64,000 bases of DNA from a virus: positions 31,714 to 95,713 of IMG/VR virus record IMGVR_UViG_3300049617_000088. One strand, 5' to 3'. The position numbers were made by a program, and so were the translations under genes. Below the pieces are notes generated by a model. The model was not told the DNA's origin, did not search any database, and was given only the letters and a program-made list of their open reading frames with translations. Below are positions 38,936 to 47,287 of this stretch, in pieces (within the stretch, counting starts at the first letter, position 1; the number at the start of each line of letters is the position of its first letter).

Positions 38936-39411
38936 GTGTGTCCTTTTGATTTACGCCACGACTCTGTCGCTCCAACTGCATCCAAACAATGATGGAAATT
39001 AGTAGAGTTACAATGCGCCCACCGATGTCCACCATCCCAACGAATGGTATTCAGTGTGTATCCTCTGAGCCAATCTTCTACCATTTGGTAGTCCACAATC
39101 TGACTGCAACCATCGTAGAACATTACCTTTTTGCCATTGATAAAAGCATATCTGATATCAACACAGACAGGTCGATGATCTACTTCACCAATTTGGATGC
39201 CCTTCCCCATGGAAACTTCTTTCCAATCAGGAACACTAATCTCGTCACGCCTCGGCTCATGATGATGAGCCTTCCAAAGCATAAACTGTTCCTCATTAGA
39301 AGCTTCCACTAGGAAGACTACGTCCTCGAAAAGCTTCTCATCCAACTGGTTGATTGGATAGAGAATCGCTGTCGACTTCGGCTTCTTTTTCTTGAAGACT
39401 GACTTTAGCAT
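38932..39411 (-). CDS. hypothetical protein
   Basis: A 159-residue protein: Lys-rich start (MLKSVFKKKKPKS), a mixed domain, and a His/Trp/Cys-rich end (DGGHRWAHCNSTNFHHCLD). It overlaps the upstream gene by 74 bases, so one of the two ends may be wrong. Confidence 0.55.
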   Translation of the reverse strand: MLKSVFKKKKPKSTAILYPINQLDEKLFEDVVFLVEASNEEQFMLWKAHHHEPRRDEISVPDWKEVSMGKGIQIGEVDHRPVCVDIRYAFINGKKVMFYDGCSQIVDYQMVEDWLRGYTLNTIRWDGGHRWAHCNSTNFHHCLDAVGATESWRKSKGHT

Positions 39412-39580
39412 TTTCGATTCGTTCCCTTAGCTGACATGAGGTTAGTAGATGATTCTGCCCTGCGTCCATCAAAGTGTCGGCATCCTTTGCTTCCATGCCC
39501 GTTGCCATAGTTATCCACTTACCATTGAAAAAGATGGTGTAGACGCGCTTGTCTCCGAATCGAGTTCTGATCCTAATCAT
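39338..39580 (-). CDS. hypothetical protein
   Basis: An 80-residue protein (MIRIRTRFGDKRVYTIFF) with an antiparallel-strand start and a C-terminal helix (LRERIENAKVSLQEKEAEV). Long overlap with the next gene. Function unknown. Confidence 0.5.
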   Translation of the reverse strand: MIRIRTRFGDKRVYTIFFNGKWITMATGMEAKDADTLMDAGQNHLLTSCQLRERIENAKVSLQEKEAEVDSDSLSNQPVG

Positions 39581-39780
39581 GGCTTTCTTCCAAACGGCAA
39601 AGGTCTCTTTGCTAGTTCTTTCTTCTGTTCTTCTAGTCCATCATAAAGATTTTGTCCAGCCTTAATAGCTAGGAAAGCATCTTCTCCACTCCAGCCCTTG
39701 GCTATGATGGCTTTATGAATAGCATCTATGGATGAACCATTCTCTAGGGCTTCGAAGACTGCTTTAATTAACTCGTCCAT
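39577..39780 (-). CDS. small helical (UBA-like) protein
   Basis: A 67-residue protein of short helices (MDELIKAVFEALENGSSID; KGWSGEDAFLAIKAGQNLY), similar in layout to 40430-40633. The three-helix pattern with a Gly-Trp turn resembles UBA-type bundles; role unknown. Confidence 0.55.
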   Translation of the reverse strand: MDELIKAVFEALENGSSIDAIHKAIIAKGWSGEDAFLAIKAGQNLYDGLEEQKKELAKRPLPFGRKP

Positions 39781-39781
39781 C

Positions 39782-40123
39782 TTAACCTAGAAGCGCCCCG
39801 TCAGCAGCACCAGGGCAACTAACCAAAGCCACTGAACCAAACTCTCCGATACAAGCCAGAATCATACCATGAGACATGATACCCTTCATCTCACGAGGGG
39901 CAAGATTGAGAACAGCAACTACCTGCTTGTTGAGTAGAACATCAAGATTATCTTGATAGGCAGGGTCTTTACCAATGCCAGCCAGGATAGTTCGACAACC
40001 AATCTCAAGTCCAAAATTAACTTCTAGCTTCAGAAGCTTGCTCTTGGGCACAGCTTCCACCTTGATAATAGTTCCCGAACGCATTTCTACTTTGAGAAAA
40101 TCTTCGTAATTAATTTGGTCCAT
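39782..40123 (-). CDS. tRNA-binding OB-fold protein (MetG C-terminal/CsaA type)
   Basis: A 113-residue protein from ATG at 40123 (MDQINYEDFLKVEMRSGTII). The pattern KVEAVPKSKLLKLEVNFG, TILAGIGKDP and NLAPREMKGIMSHGMILA is the tRNA-binding OB domain found at the C-terminus of MetRS and alone as CsaA. It binds the outside corner of tRNA without base specificity. Fits the tRNA-maintenance theme. Confidence 0.85.
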   Translation of the reverse strand: MDQINYEDFLKVEMRSGTIIKVEAVPKSKLLKLEVNFGLEIGCRTILAGIGKDPAYQDNLDVLLNKQVVAVLNLAPREMKGIMSHGMILACIGEFGSVALVSCPGAADGALLG

Positions 40124-40124
40124 C

Positions 40125-40413
40125 TTACACCAGACTTTCAAGATACTTAGAAAGAAAATCTTCAGCGAACTTCTGGGCGTTTTCCACCGACCAGTTATCT
40201 TTGTTCAGATAGAAACGAGTTTCATCCAAGAAGGTTTCCTTCTCCAAGACATCCACACCATGAAGAGTAATTTCCCAATTATAAGGACGTCCCCAGGTCT
40301 TGTTCACCTCTTCTAGAAGAAGATGAAAAGTCTCATGGTCTCGTTTAAACGAGGCTTTGAAAGTTAGGAAGCTACTGTTTTTTATCTGAAATATCTTTCC
40401 AAGGATTGTTCAT
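40125..40413 (-). pseudogene. hypothetical protein with +1 frameshift in an A6 run
   Basis: ATG at 40413 (MNNPWKDISDKK) stops after 13 codons at TAG, just past an A6 run (plus T run 40378-40383). With five A's it would continue NSSFLTFKASFKRDHETFHL ... VNKTWGRPYNW to the TAA at 40125, about 95 residues. Span 289 bases, 3n+1. The 60-residue reading from GTG at 40307 is the rest of it. Confidence 0.6.
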
Positions 40414-40429
40414 GTAATATCTCCGTAGT

Positions 40430-40633
40430 TTACTTATATCGTGCTGGGGCAAACTTGCTTTGTTTGACTACCACTTCGTTGCTCATTTGAATTGCCCACC
40501 GCACCATAACATTTACTTGAGAGGGGAGGAAACCGTCCTCTAACATAATCTGTCGAATTTTAGAAATGGATAACCCTTTTAACATTGCCTTTGAAGCTTG
40601 CTTAACTGTTACCTCGATTGTGTTGTTCGCCAT
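40430..40633 (-). CDS. small helical protein
   Basis: A 67-residue helical protein (MANNTIEVTVKQASKAMLKG; KIRQIMLEDGFLPSQVNVM), like 39577-39780 in layout. Copy 3 of the bipartite motif lies 14-45 bases upstream of its ATG. Confidence 0.6.
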   Translation of the reverse strand: MANNTIEVTVKQASKAMLKGLSISKIRQIMLEDGFLPSQVNVMVRWAIQMSNEVVVKQSKFAPARYK

Positions 40634-40647
40634 CTTGTCTTCCTTAC

Positions 40648-40678
40648 ATCACTAGGGTGCAACCGTTTTACGATGGGT
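40648..40678 (-). promoter_or_regulatory. bipartite promoter-like motif, copy 3
   Basis: ACCCATCGTAAAACG (40664-40678), eight bases, then CTAGTGATG, in the gap between 40691-41035 and the gene starting at 40633. Confidence 0.65.
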
Positions 40679-40690
40679 AGCGATACAGCC

Positions 40691-41035
40691 TCACAGGATT
40701 TCAATTTCTAATTGATCCGTTTGATTTACCGCCGCCATCTTGACAGTTGGTGTCTTGTTAATTAACTCCAGGTTCATAATATATAAAGCCTGTTGAGCAA
40801 GTAGAAGATGTTGCTGGATAGTCGTAACCTCTTCTTCTTGCCTAGCAATTTTCCATTTCAGTAGAGACTTACGCTCTTCTTCTTTCAGGGCGGAAGGGTC
40901 ATCCAAAAGTAATTCTTTTGATTCAGGATGGAGTTGACCATGGTAATGGATATTACATTCGATCCAATCTCCCTGCCAGCCCCAACCGGAACCATTGCAA
41001 GGACATTCATTAGCTTCTAAGTAATCAAATGCCAT
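40691..41035 (-). CDS. hypothetical protein with Cys-rich start
   Basis: A 114-residue protein: MAFDYLEANECPCNGSGWGW followed by IECNIHYHGQLHPES (a possible zinc site), then helices. Overlaps the membrane protein gene upstream. Confidence 0.6.
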   Translation of the reverse strand: MAFDYLEANECPCNGSGWGWQGDWIECNIHYHGQLHPESKELLLDDPSALKEEERKSLLKWKIARQEEEVTTIQQHLLLAQQALYIMNLELINKTPTVKMAAVNQTDQLEIEIL

Positions 41036-41213
41036 CTTTCTTTTCCAACTCTAGGAGTTTATCCCAAACAAAAACTCCTGCAATCCAAAGACCAGTTGCA
41101 ATTAAAAAGATGGTTGTCATCTCACTATCTGCGATTGCCCATGAATAGCATACGCCTACTATACTAACTAGTACCATGACTAGGGCAACTTGCAACATCT
41201 TTTTGGTTTTCAT
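41025..41213 (-). CDS. two-TM membrane protein
   Basis: A 62-residue protein with two hydrophobic helices (about 6-27 and 33-51) and charged ends. Function unknown. Confidence 0.6.
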   Translation of the reverse strand: MKTKKMLQVALVMVLVSIVGVCYSWAIADSEMTTIFLIATGLWIAGVFVWDKLLELEKKDGI

Positions 41214-41215
41214 TT

Positions 41216-41747
41216 TTATTCTCTTGTGATCCAGCTATGACATGGAGAATTAAACTCTCCATACATGAACCCTTCGATATCTATGATGCGATAGTTTTCC
41301 TCACAATCCATCATAATGTTTCCACAATGACGATCCATATAACGATTTTGAATTATTACTTTATCCAAAAAATCTGCCAGAACAGGAAAGTCTTTTCTAC
41401 CTGCAATTACTTTTGCATTAGTAGAAGAAGAGAGCGAATAACTTTCGTTACAATAACCAAATACAGCGCTAATGAATGTTTTTTCCTCTTCACTTAGCAT
41501 TCCCATTAGTTCCATTTCATTAGGAATACCAAAGCCAGTCACGACAATAGTTAGCTTGAGGATCCGGTATAGATCGAAAACTGTAAATGGGAACTACTAG
41601 CGGGTCGGGATGACGAATGAAATGATTCGCCAATGCCTGCACAAATTCAAAAGAATCAGGACGGGAAAAGTTTCCTGTCTTAAGAACCCTGGTCGAAGAT
41701 ACAATTTCCACATTGGATTGTGGTAAAGACTTAGGATAGTTAATCAT
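41216..41747 (-). pseudogene. protein-kinase-like fragment, frameshifted
   Basis: The frame from ATG at 41747 (MINYPKSLPQSNVEIVSST) stops at TAA after DWLWYS, but the +1 frame continues NEMELMGMLSEEEKTFISAV and YMDRHCGNIMMDCEENYRII, then DIEGF: the catalytic-loop (Asp-x-His-x-x-Asn) and D-x-E-G pattern of kinase-like folds. One extra base near 41521 explains it; span 532 bases, 3n+1. Small for a kinase (about 176 residues), so perhaps a HipA- or APH-like minimal fold. Confidence 0.55.
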
Positions 41748-41762
41748 TTGAATATCGATCAA

Positions 41763-41960
41763 AAGGGTTTAAGGTATCTCTATTAGTGATTATAATAAAA
41801 CTCAGGGGACTTGCTAGTCCAACATATTTGATATCGCGTTGGGGTAGGTTTAAATTTACTTCACTCCACCAAGGTCCTATCCAATATACTCAACTAGCCA
41901 AGCCCCTGTCGTTTACCCCGAATTGCCCAAGGTAAACAACTAGCGCAGATCATGTCGGGC
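41763..41960 (-). ncRNA. structured non-coding RNA (candidate)
   Basis: About 200 bases without a gene. CAGGGGACTTGCTAGT (41803-41818) and ACTAGCCAAGCCCCTG (41893-41908) pair over 13 of 16 positions, closing a 74-base domain, followed by a perfect 7-bp hairpin GTTTACC/GGTAAAC (41911-41937). The complementary arms with mismatches look like a conserved RNA rather than chance. No known class recognised. Confidence 0.5.
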
Positions 41961-41981
41961 TATCGATCCCTGCGTTATTTC

Positions 41982-42335
41982 CTAATCTTCTTCCGGCTCA
42001 TCTGGAGTATCTTCATACTCCACATCTAGCATCTCCACACTACCTAGTTGTGGCTTGCCAGAATAGTGCGGGAACAACTTGAGAAGAAGTTGATACTCTT
42101 CTTCAGAGATCTCCTTCACCTTGAAGCAACGAAGATATTCATCAAAACCTTCGAAAATGAGAGCTTCATTAGTACCGAAATACTTTTCAATGGCGCCCTC
42201 TTCAGTGAAGCGCTTTTGTGCCGCCTGCTTATGAAGTTCCCATTCAATTCCGGTCATGACAATGAAACCAGATAGATCAAATTCATCAGCATAGTTCGAA
42301 TCGAACTTGATGAATTGCCACGAATGCCTTGCCAT
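41982..42335 (-). CDS. hypothetical acidic protein
   Basis: A 117-residue protein (MARHSWQFIKFDSNYADEF) of alpha/beta pattern with an acidic tail (EYEDTPDEPEED) and a natural TAG stop. No family recognised. Confidence 0.6.
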   Translation of the reverse strand: MARHSWQFIKFDSNYADEFDLSGFIVMTGIEWELHKQAAQKRFTEEGAIEKYFGTNEALIFEGFDEYLRCFKVKEISEEEYQLLLKLFPHYSGKPQLGSVEMLDVEYEDTPDEPEED

Positions 42336-42336
42336 C

Positions 42337-42492
42337 TTACTTCTTCTTCATCTTCTTGGAACGACGAAGCGCAATAGCCGCATGATACTTGGCTTGTGCC
42401 TCGGTAGTGTTCTTATGACGCTTCTTGTTAGAACCGGCACGAAGATGCTTAGACGACTTGGGACGCTGACCACCATGATTAATGCCTGCCAT
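42337..42492 (-). CDS. small very basic protein
   Basis: A 51-residue protein, about 40% Lys/Arg/His (MAGINHGGQRPKSSKHLRAG; LRRSKKMKKK), with GGAG upstream and GC-rich codons. Likely nucleic-acid-binding, like a ribosomal tail or packaging protein. It could be abundant. Confidence 0.6.
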   Translation of the reverse strand: MAGINHGGQRPKSSKHLRAGSNKKRHKNTTEAQAKYHAAIALRRSKKMKKK

Positions 42493-42504
42493 GTGAGACT
42501 CCTT

Positions 42505-42933
42505 TTATTTGATCCAATATGTATCCGTAGCAGTGGGGAAGTCCAACGCTACCACCTCTTTGTAAGCATGATCGACTAACCAAACAATCGCTTCTGCCTG
42601 GCTATCAAACGTATCTACCTCATCCATGTAGTTAAAAGGTTGAACATACCATTCACCTTCGAACTCCTCAATGTAAGCAAAATCCTTTGGAAGATTAACT
42701 CTAGGCAGAGCTGCTGTTCTGGTTTGGAACTCTTCTCTATTGGCTAGAGCTAGCAATTGCTCACCCTTCAAATAGAAGGGAAGCAATGGAAGAGTAACGA
42801 TTGCCAAGGGTATCGCCCAAAGCAAAGTAGATGGCTTACCCTCTGCTGTTCCTATGGAAGCTAAACCCAAAGCAGCTAAGGCTGCGGGAGATCCAATGGT
42901 TACTAATAGTTCACCGACATCTCTGTTATCCAT
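42505..42933 (-). CDS. membrane protein with soluble C-terminal half
   Basis: A 142-residue protein: two TM helices at about 8-28 and 36-56, then a soluble domain (DFAYIEEFEGEWYVQPFNY). No family recognised. Confidence 0.6.
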   Translation of the reverse strand: MDNRDVGELLVTIGSPAALAALGLASIGTAEGKPSTLLWAIPLAIVTLPLLPFYLKGEQLLALANREEFQTRTAALPRVNLPKDFAYIEEFEGEWYVQPFNYMDEVDTFDSQAEAIVWLVDHAYKEVVALDFPTATDTYWIK

Positions 42934-42942
42934 TGATTTTCC

Positions 42943-43404
42943 TTAACACATGAGAGATGAAGTGCGCCAACCAGCATTCTCCATTGCAGAGTAAAGTGGT
43001 CCAAGATCACTATCAAAATCATATCCAGTAATTGATTTATTATGTTGAGCAGCTAGATCAATTGCTTCTTGAAAAACAGTGCCGGCTTCTTTTAGCTTAG
43101 CTGCAATCTTATGTTTAACAACTTGAAACTCTGCTTCAAGTCGAGCCTCCTCGGCTTCCTTGGCTGCCTTCTTTTCGGCTGCTTTCTTCTTGGCAAGAAC
43201 TTGAGCCTCTCGAAGATTCTTTTCTTCAAGAAGTCCATCAGCTTCCGACATTAGGTTGTTTTCCGTACACTTCTGAATCGTTCCACTATCAGTCTCGATA
43301 ATGTAATAGATATTATTAATCGTCACCCCTTGAACAGTTCCTTTAACCAGAGGAACACTTTTACCTTTCAAAGCTACACGATCACCAGTTGCAAAATTAG
43401 TCAT
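42943..43404 (-). CDS. SH3/KOW plus helix protein with GW-S-C tail (family member)
   Basis: A 153-residue protein from ATG at 43404 (MTNFATGDRVALKGKSVPLV). Barrel residues 1-50, a very charged helix (KKKAAEKKAAKEAEEARLE), then the family end AGWRTSSLMC. Longer readings overlap the RNA ligase and are not needed. Confidence 0.7.
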   Translation of the reverse strand: MTNFATGDRVALKGKSVPLVKGTVQGVTINNIYYIIETDSGTIQKCTENNLMSEADGLLEEKNLREAQVLAKKKAAEKKAAKEAEEARLEAEFQVVKHKIAAKLKEAGTVFQEAIDLAAQHNKSITGYDFDSDLGPLYSAMENAGWRTSSLMC

Positions 43405-43405
43405 C

Positions 43406-44587
43406 TTATTCTCCCATATGTTCTTTACACTTGGCAAGATACCAAGCACGAGCTTTTTCACCAAGTGGTTTGGAAACCTGCTTCCAATCCAGCTTGCTAG
43501 CTTCCAACTCATCCTGAGTTTCCTTTTGGACATCTGCTGTAATCCAAGTAAGGAATTTTCCGGTCTGCTTATTATTGTAGGTAAGTGCGCCCGTCGTACA
43601 AAACAAGCATCGTAGCGAGTCTTCGTGCTTATGTTCTCCAAGGATAGCCCTGGCTCCTTGCTCCAATCGAGCCGGAGTTAGGACCATCTCCACGAAGGCA
43701 GTAATATTAGCCGCTGCTGCCACATTGACTTGTGCAGGAGCCGAAGTCTTAACCACACGATGCTTATCACCTTTGGCTTTGAAAGTTAGGTTCTTGAAAT
43801 TTTCATATCCCAAATGCTCTTTCGAGATGGGATAGAAAACCAAACCCTCTCCGGTTCCATTGATTCCAAAAACTCGTGCAATCCAAGGATCCTTAGCTTC
43901 AATCGCCATGACCCATTCATTAATCTTGTCGGTCTGCTTGGTCAAGTCTTCATCACCCAGAGTCCAATCAACCTCAACTCTAGCAGCAATACGAGTATCG
44001 CTACCATGCATCGCGGCAACATTGTGCCAGTCAATAACATAGGTATCTGGGATGCTATGCACCAGCGCTTCCAGAGCAGTTGGCTCAACAATCAAGTCAG
44101 GAGCATAAGCATAGTTCTCTCGGAAGGCAAGCTGTCCTTCCTTGTTAAAATAAGTTTCAGCTTGAACAGTCTTGGGATTCGGTTCTCCCATAGGACGAGC
44201 AGCGAAGACACAAAAAACCTTCTTGGGAATCTCGGAACAAGCAACGCCCTTCTGCACACCAGGACCAATCCATTCGCCAAAGATAATCATTCCCTTACGC
44301 TGATCCGCAGTAGGAGATTGTTCCTTGTTGGCTCGCCAATAATCCTCATTAGCCTTGACCCACTTGGCAAAGCCTTCGTTGTCTTTCTCTACCGACAATT
44401 CAACCGTACGGCTTTGAGCAGTGATAGTACCGTCAGCATGACACTGAATAGCATGGTTCTGCCCATGCAGTTTTACCTTACAAGAATAGCGTACGATGTT
44501 GTTTCCATTAAGGATTTCGGGATGAGCCGCAGCATACTTTCTAATGTTAGCGAAGCCTTCGATCTCAGTCCATGCAAAGAGTGTCAT
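43406..44587 (-). CDS. RNA ligase, T4 Rnl2-like
   Basis: A 393-residue ATP-type ligase. VKLHGQNHAIQCHADGT holds motif I (Lys-x-x-Gly); MIIFGEWIGPG fits motif IIIa; GTGEGLVFYP motif IV; NLTFKAKGDKHRV motif V. A C-terminal domain of about 120 residues follows. It would seal 3'-OH/5'-phosphate nicks in RNA. The second ligase of this superfamily in the window, on top of RtcB. Intact. Confidence 0.85.
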   Translation of the reverse strand: MTLFAWTEIEGFANIRKYAAAHPEILNGNNIVRYSCKVKLHGQNHAIQCHADGTITAQSRTVELSVEKDNEGFAKWVKANEDYWRANKEQSPTADQRKGMIIFGEWIGPGVQKGVACSEIPKKVFCVFAARPMGEPNPKTVQAETYFNKEGQLAFRENYAYAPDLIVEPTALEALVHSIPDTYVIDWHNVAAMHGSDTRIAARVEVDWTLGDEDLTKQTDKINEWVMAIEAKDPWIARVFGINGTGEGLVFYPISKEHLGYENFKNLTFKAKGDKHRVVKTSAPAQVNVAAAANITAFVEMVLTPARLEQGARAILGEHKHEDSLRCLFCTTGALTYNNKQTGKFLTWITADVQKETQDELEASKLDWKQVSKPLGEKARAWYLAKCKEHMGE

Positions 44588-44588
44588 A

Positions 44589-44834
44589 TTATTTTGTCCT
44601 ATTTAATATTTCTACGTCCTCTTTAGAGAGGTCATTAGTTCTTGGATCGTCACGATTATAAGGACTGTATTCAGTATCCAAATAATCTAGTCGATGGTAA
44701 AGGTCATATATCTCAGAACTAATAGAAGCTGCAAAGTCTGTTTCGATAGTGGAAACAGAATCAGATATCTCCATAGCCAAATCTAATAGCATACGAACCT
44801 GACGCAGCTTCTTATCTCTATTCTGGGTGGTCAT
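44589..44834 (-). CDS. coiled-coil hypothetical protein
   Basis: An 81-residue helical protein from ATG at 44834 (MTTQNRDKKLRQVRMLLDLA) with an acidic end. One base before the RNA ligase. Function unknown. Confidence 0.55.
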   Translation of the reverse strand: MTTQNRDKKLRQVRMLLDLAMEISDSVSTIETDFAASISSEIYDLYHRLDYLDTEYSPYNRDDPRTNDLSKEDVEILNRTK

Positions 44835-44835
44835 C

Positions 44836-45132
44836 TTAGCAACGCATCGAAGAAGCAGACCAGCCTGCAACAGAAAGAGCATTCATCAGTGGGCGCATAG
44901 CATCATACATCTCGTAATGATATGTCCTGAGGGGTGCCACTTGAGTCTCATCATCAGCATCATCTTTATAAGAAATGATACCATCATCATAGTCTCGTTC
45001 AGTAGCTTCTCCCTTGAGACCAGAAGCCTTCACCAATTCATCTGCTTCAGCGAGTAGTTTTGCCGCCGACTCCATCTTCTGGCGAACTTGAGACTTCAAA
45101 TCATTAAATTCTTTATCCAACTTATCGACCAT
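44836..45132 (-). CDS. helical protein with GW-S-C tail (family member, no barrel)
   Basis: A 98-residue protein: a charged helix (LDKEFNDLKSQVRQKMES), an acidic middle, and the end AGWSASSMRC. It lacks the N-terminal barrel found in 10886, 42943 and 48782. Confidence 0.65.
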   Translation of the reverse strand: MVDKLDKEFNDLKSQVRQKMESAAKLLAEADELVKASGLKGEATERDYDDGIISYKDDADDETQVAPLRTYHYEMYDAMRPLMNALSVAGWSASSMRC

Positions 45133-45145
45133 GATATTATCCCTT

Positions 45146-45331
45146 TTACCAAAATACCTTTAGTTTTATTTTTCTTTCAAACTCTTCTTGAGAAGAACAA
45201 TAGATGCGTTCTCCATTATACCACCATTCCTGAAGCCCATCGTTCCAAATAATAGCGGGACCAGTTTCATTATGAAGCTGACCTTTGAGATTATGAATCT
45301 CTCTTTCGATATAAAGTTCAGTACGCGGCAT
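45146..45331 (-). CDS. small MORN-like protein
   Basis: A 61-residue protein (LKGQLHNETGPAIIWNDGLQ, EWWYNGERIYCSSQEEFER). The G-P-A-x-x-W-x-D-G and E-W-W-x-N-G pattern resembles one MORN-like hairpin repeat seen in many phage proteins. Role unknown. Confidence 0.6.
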   Translation of the reverse strand: MPRTELYIEREIHNLKGQLHNETGPAIIWNDGLQEWWYNGERIYCSSQEEFERKIKLKVFW

Positions 45332-45667
45332 TTAATCCCTATACTCCCTAAGAAACCCAGCCAGAGCAGGCATATGTTCTACCTTCATATTGAAATCATA
45401 GAACATTCTACCACTGCTGAAACAAACATTTCTACTTCCTTCATCAGCTCCTTCTAGAATCATATTAAGATCACCTATCACATAGGACTCAATATAATCG
45501 TCAGTAGTTGACGCACGATCAAGTAGTTGGCAAAATTCTTCTACTGGAAATTGAGAGATGGAAACTTCTGTTTTATGACCTGAAATCCAAAGATTACCAT
45601 CAGCCATCCAGCATTCAATGCTAGTGCCAATAGAACGAGCTTCCCCTGTTTCTAGATTGAAAAACAT
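45332..45667 (-). CDS. hypothetical protein
   Basis: A 111-residue alpha/beta protein (MFFNLETGEARSIGTSIEC; SSGRMFYDFNMKVEHMPAL). No family recognised. One base from the nucleotidyltransferase gene. Confidence 0.6.
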   Translation of the reverse strand: MFFNLETGEARSIGTSIECWMADGNLWISGHKTEVSISQFPVEEFCQLLDRASTTDDYIESYVIGDLNMILEGADEGSRNVCFSSGRMFYDFNMKVEHMPALAGFLREYRD

Positions 45668-45668
45668 C

Positions 45669-46586
45669 TCAATATGCCTTTTCTGGATTGTGAGGCTTGA
45701 CTACCCCACTTGTCAACCCTGCTTGGAATTTATCGAAATACTTATAGGTTGAATACAATTTAAGAATTTCCGGTGCGTTGTCATAGGCAAACTCTCGGAA
45801 CCAGCCCGAAGTAATGCTAGAACAAACTTTAGAGTATGCCAAGCACCATGCCTGGTCAATCGTCAATACACCAGGGTGAGGTACCAATGACCTCTCCACT
45901 GCTAGAACCGCTGCCTCTTCCAAGACACCAGCCAAACGAATGTCCCTAGAGCAATCAAAGAACTTCTGCTTGCTCGTCTGAACCTCTGCTCCATCCTTCT
46001 GATAATAGGTATAAGCAGGATGCTCATAAATCTTTACCGACTCATGAATCGAATCATGGTCATGAACATACTGCAAACCATCATCCGAGAAGAAGTGCTT
46101 CTTATTCTGATTCAGCTTGGGATGAGCATAGGTATAAGTCTCCTTCTCGCGAAGCTTATAGAAGTCCATATACTCAGGACGAATCTTCGCCCCAGACATC
46201 TTCATCCCATGGTAATCACCCATGGTCTTCCAGAAGTGAGGACTATTCTTCAGATACTTGTGAGAAGACTTAAGAGTAAAAAGCATATCGAAAGACGGAA
46301 TCATTCCGAGGGGAGTGTCAATATGATCTTCCTTGACTAGCTTCTCAAACATCTCTAGAGAAGTTCCAGGAGTAATCATTTCAAACTCACAGATAGAAGT
46401 TCCCTCGGCAATTACCTTCTTGCCACCATCCAGTGGATAGATCTTCTTTGCTTCAATCTTGGCAGAGTTAGCATCCAGCCAAGAATCACATTCCTCCTGC
46501 GAACAAACAAAATCAAAGTCGCGTGGCGGTCTGTTTAGTATCTGGGGCGCTCGTAACGCCAATGCCCTGCTCCCAACTAGTATCAT
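45669..46586 (-). CDS. nucleotidyltransferase-like protein
   Basis: A 305-residue protein whose start MILVGSRALALRAPQILN with RPPRDFDFV is the GS ... D-x-D pattern of the pol-beta-type nucleotidyltransferase fold. The rest is helical. Substrate unknown; tRNA or protein are candidates. Its start lies inside the end of an upstream HNH gene, and a second copy of its first nine codons, with different codons, lies 700 bases upstream (47287). See findings. Confidence 0.7.
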   Translation of the reverse strand: MILVGSRALALRAPQILNRPPRDFDFVCSQEECDSWLDANSAKIEAKKIYPLDGGKKVIAEGTSICEFEMITPGTSLEMFEKLVKEDHIDTPLGMIPSFDMLFTLKSSHKYLKNSPHFWKTMGDYHGMKMSGAKIRPEYMDFYKLREKETYTYAHPKLNQNKKHFFSDDGLQYVHDHDSIHESVKIYEHPAYTYYQKDGAEVQTSKQKFFDCSRDIRLAGVLEEAAVLAVERSLVPHPGVLTIDQAWCLAYSKVCSSITSGWFREFAYDNAPEILKLYSTYKYFDKFQAGLTSGVVKPHNPEKAY

Positions 46587-47214
46587 TTAGCTTATCCTTT
46601 AAGTGTAGGTTATAAATCTTTTCTATCCAGAAAAAGAAATCTTTTATAGAGCAATCCATTTTGCCGGTATTGCATCTAAAACAACAGGCGACTACGTTTA
46701 ATTTTGTGTGGCGTAACGAAGAATCAATTCTATCTAAACCATTGTATGTAAAGTATCCATCTTTAATACCTCTCGCGGAAGGATGATCTTTTTCATACTT
46801 TCCAACATAAGTATTATATACATTACATGGTTTAGCTCCACAATAGAAACAATCTTTTTGAGATAGATCTAAAAAATCTTCAAAAGATAAATCTCCATCT
46901 TCGTATCTATTACGATAGACTCTACGAGCCGACGCAATTCTCGGCTCTCTTTTGAACATTTTAGCCTGAGCTTTTTGCAAATTCAAAAGAATAATATCCT
47001 GATTAAGACAGCCGCAACTTTGGGTATGTCCTAATTTAATTGGGGATAATCTTGTCAGAAATTCTTTTGAACAATCACATAAACATTTAACTAAAATTTT
47101 ACCATCTTTAGATCTTTGATCTGTTACTTCTTTGATTATCAATCTACCAAATCTTTGGTTGATAAATTTTGATGCTCTTAAAATAGCTCTTGTTGCTTTT
47201 TTTGGATATCTCAT
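46513..47214 (-). CDS. HNH homing-type endonuclease
   Basis: A 233-residue paralogue of 14097-14675. CLCDCSKEF and SCGCLN form the N-terminal module; CFYCGAKPCNVYN, YNGLDRIDSSLRHTKLNVVA and CCFRCNTGKMD the HNH core. Its last 24 codons overlap the nucleotidyltransferase start in another frame. It separates that gene from its original first codons, as a homing insertion would. Confidence 0.8.
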   Translation of the reverse strand: MRYPKKATRAILRASKFINQRFGRLIIKEVTDQRSKDGKILVKCLCDCSKEFLTRLSPIKLGHTQSCGCLNQDIILLNLQKAQAKMFKREPRIASARRVYRNRYEDGDLSFEDFLDLSQKDCFYCGAKPCNVYNTYVGKYEKDHPSARGIKDGYFTYNGLDRIDSSLRHTKLNVVACCFRCNTGKMDCSIKDFFFWIEKIYNLHLKDKLNDTSWEQGIGVTSAPDTKQTATRL

Positions 47215-47254
47215 TGCTGCATACCTTTCATAGGCATATCAGCTTATGTATAGA

Positions 47255-47287
47255 TTAATCTAAAGCACGAGAGCCAACAAGAATCAT
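47255..47287 (-). pseudogene. orphan start of the nucleotidyltransferase gene
   Basis: ATG at 47287 overlaps the previous stop in the usual ATGA way and encodes MILVGSRAL followed by Asp and TAA. The same nine residues start the intact gene at 46586. Eight of the nine shared residues are encoded with at most one identical degenerate codon (GTT), so the downstream copy was recoded rather than duplicated recently. Confidence 0.75.
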
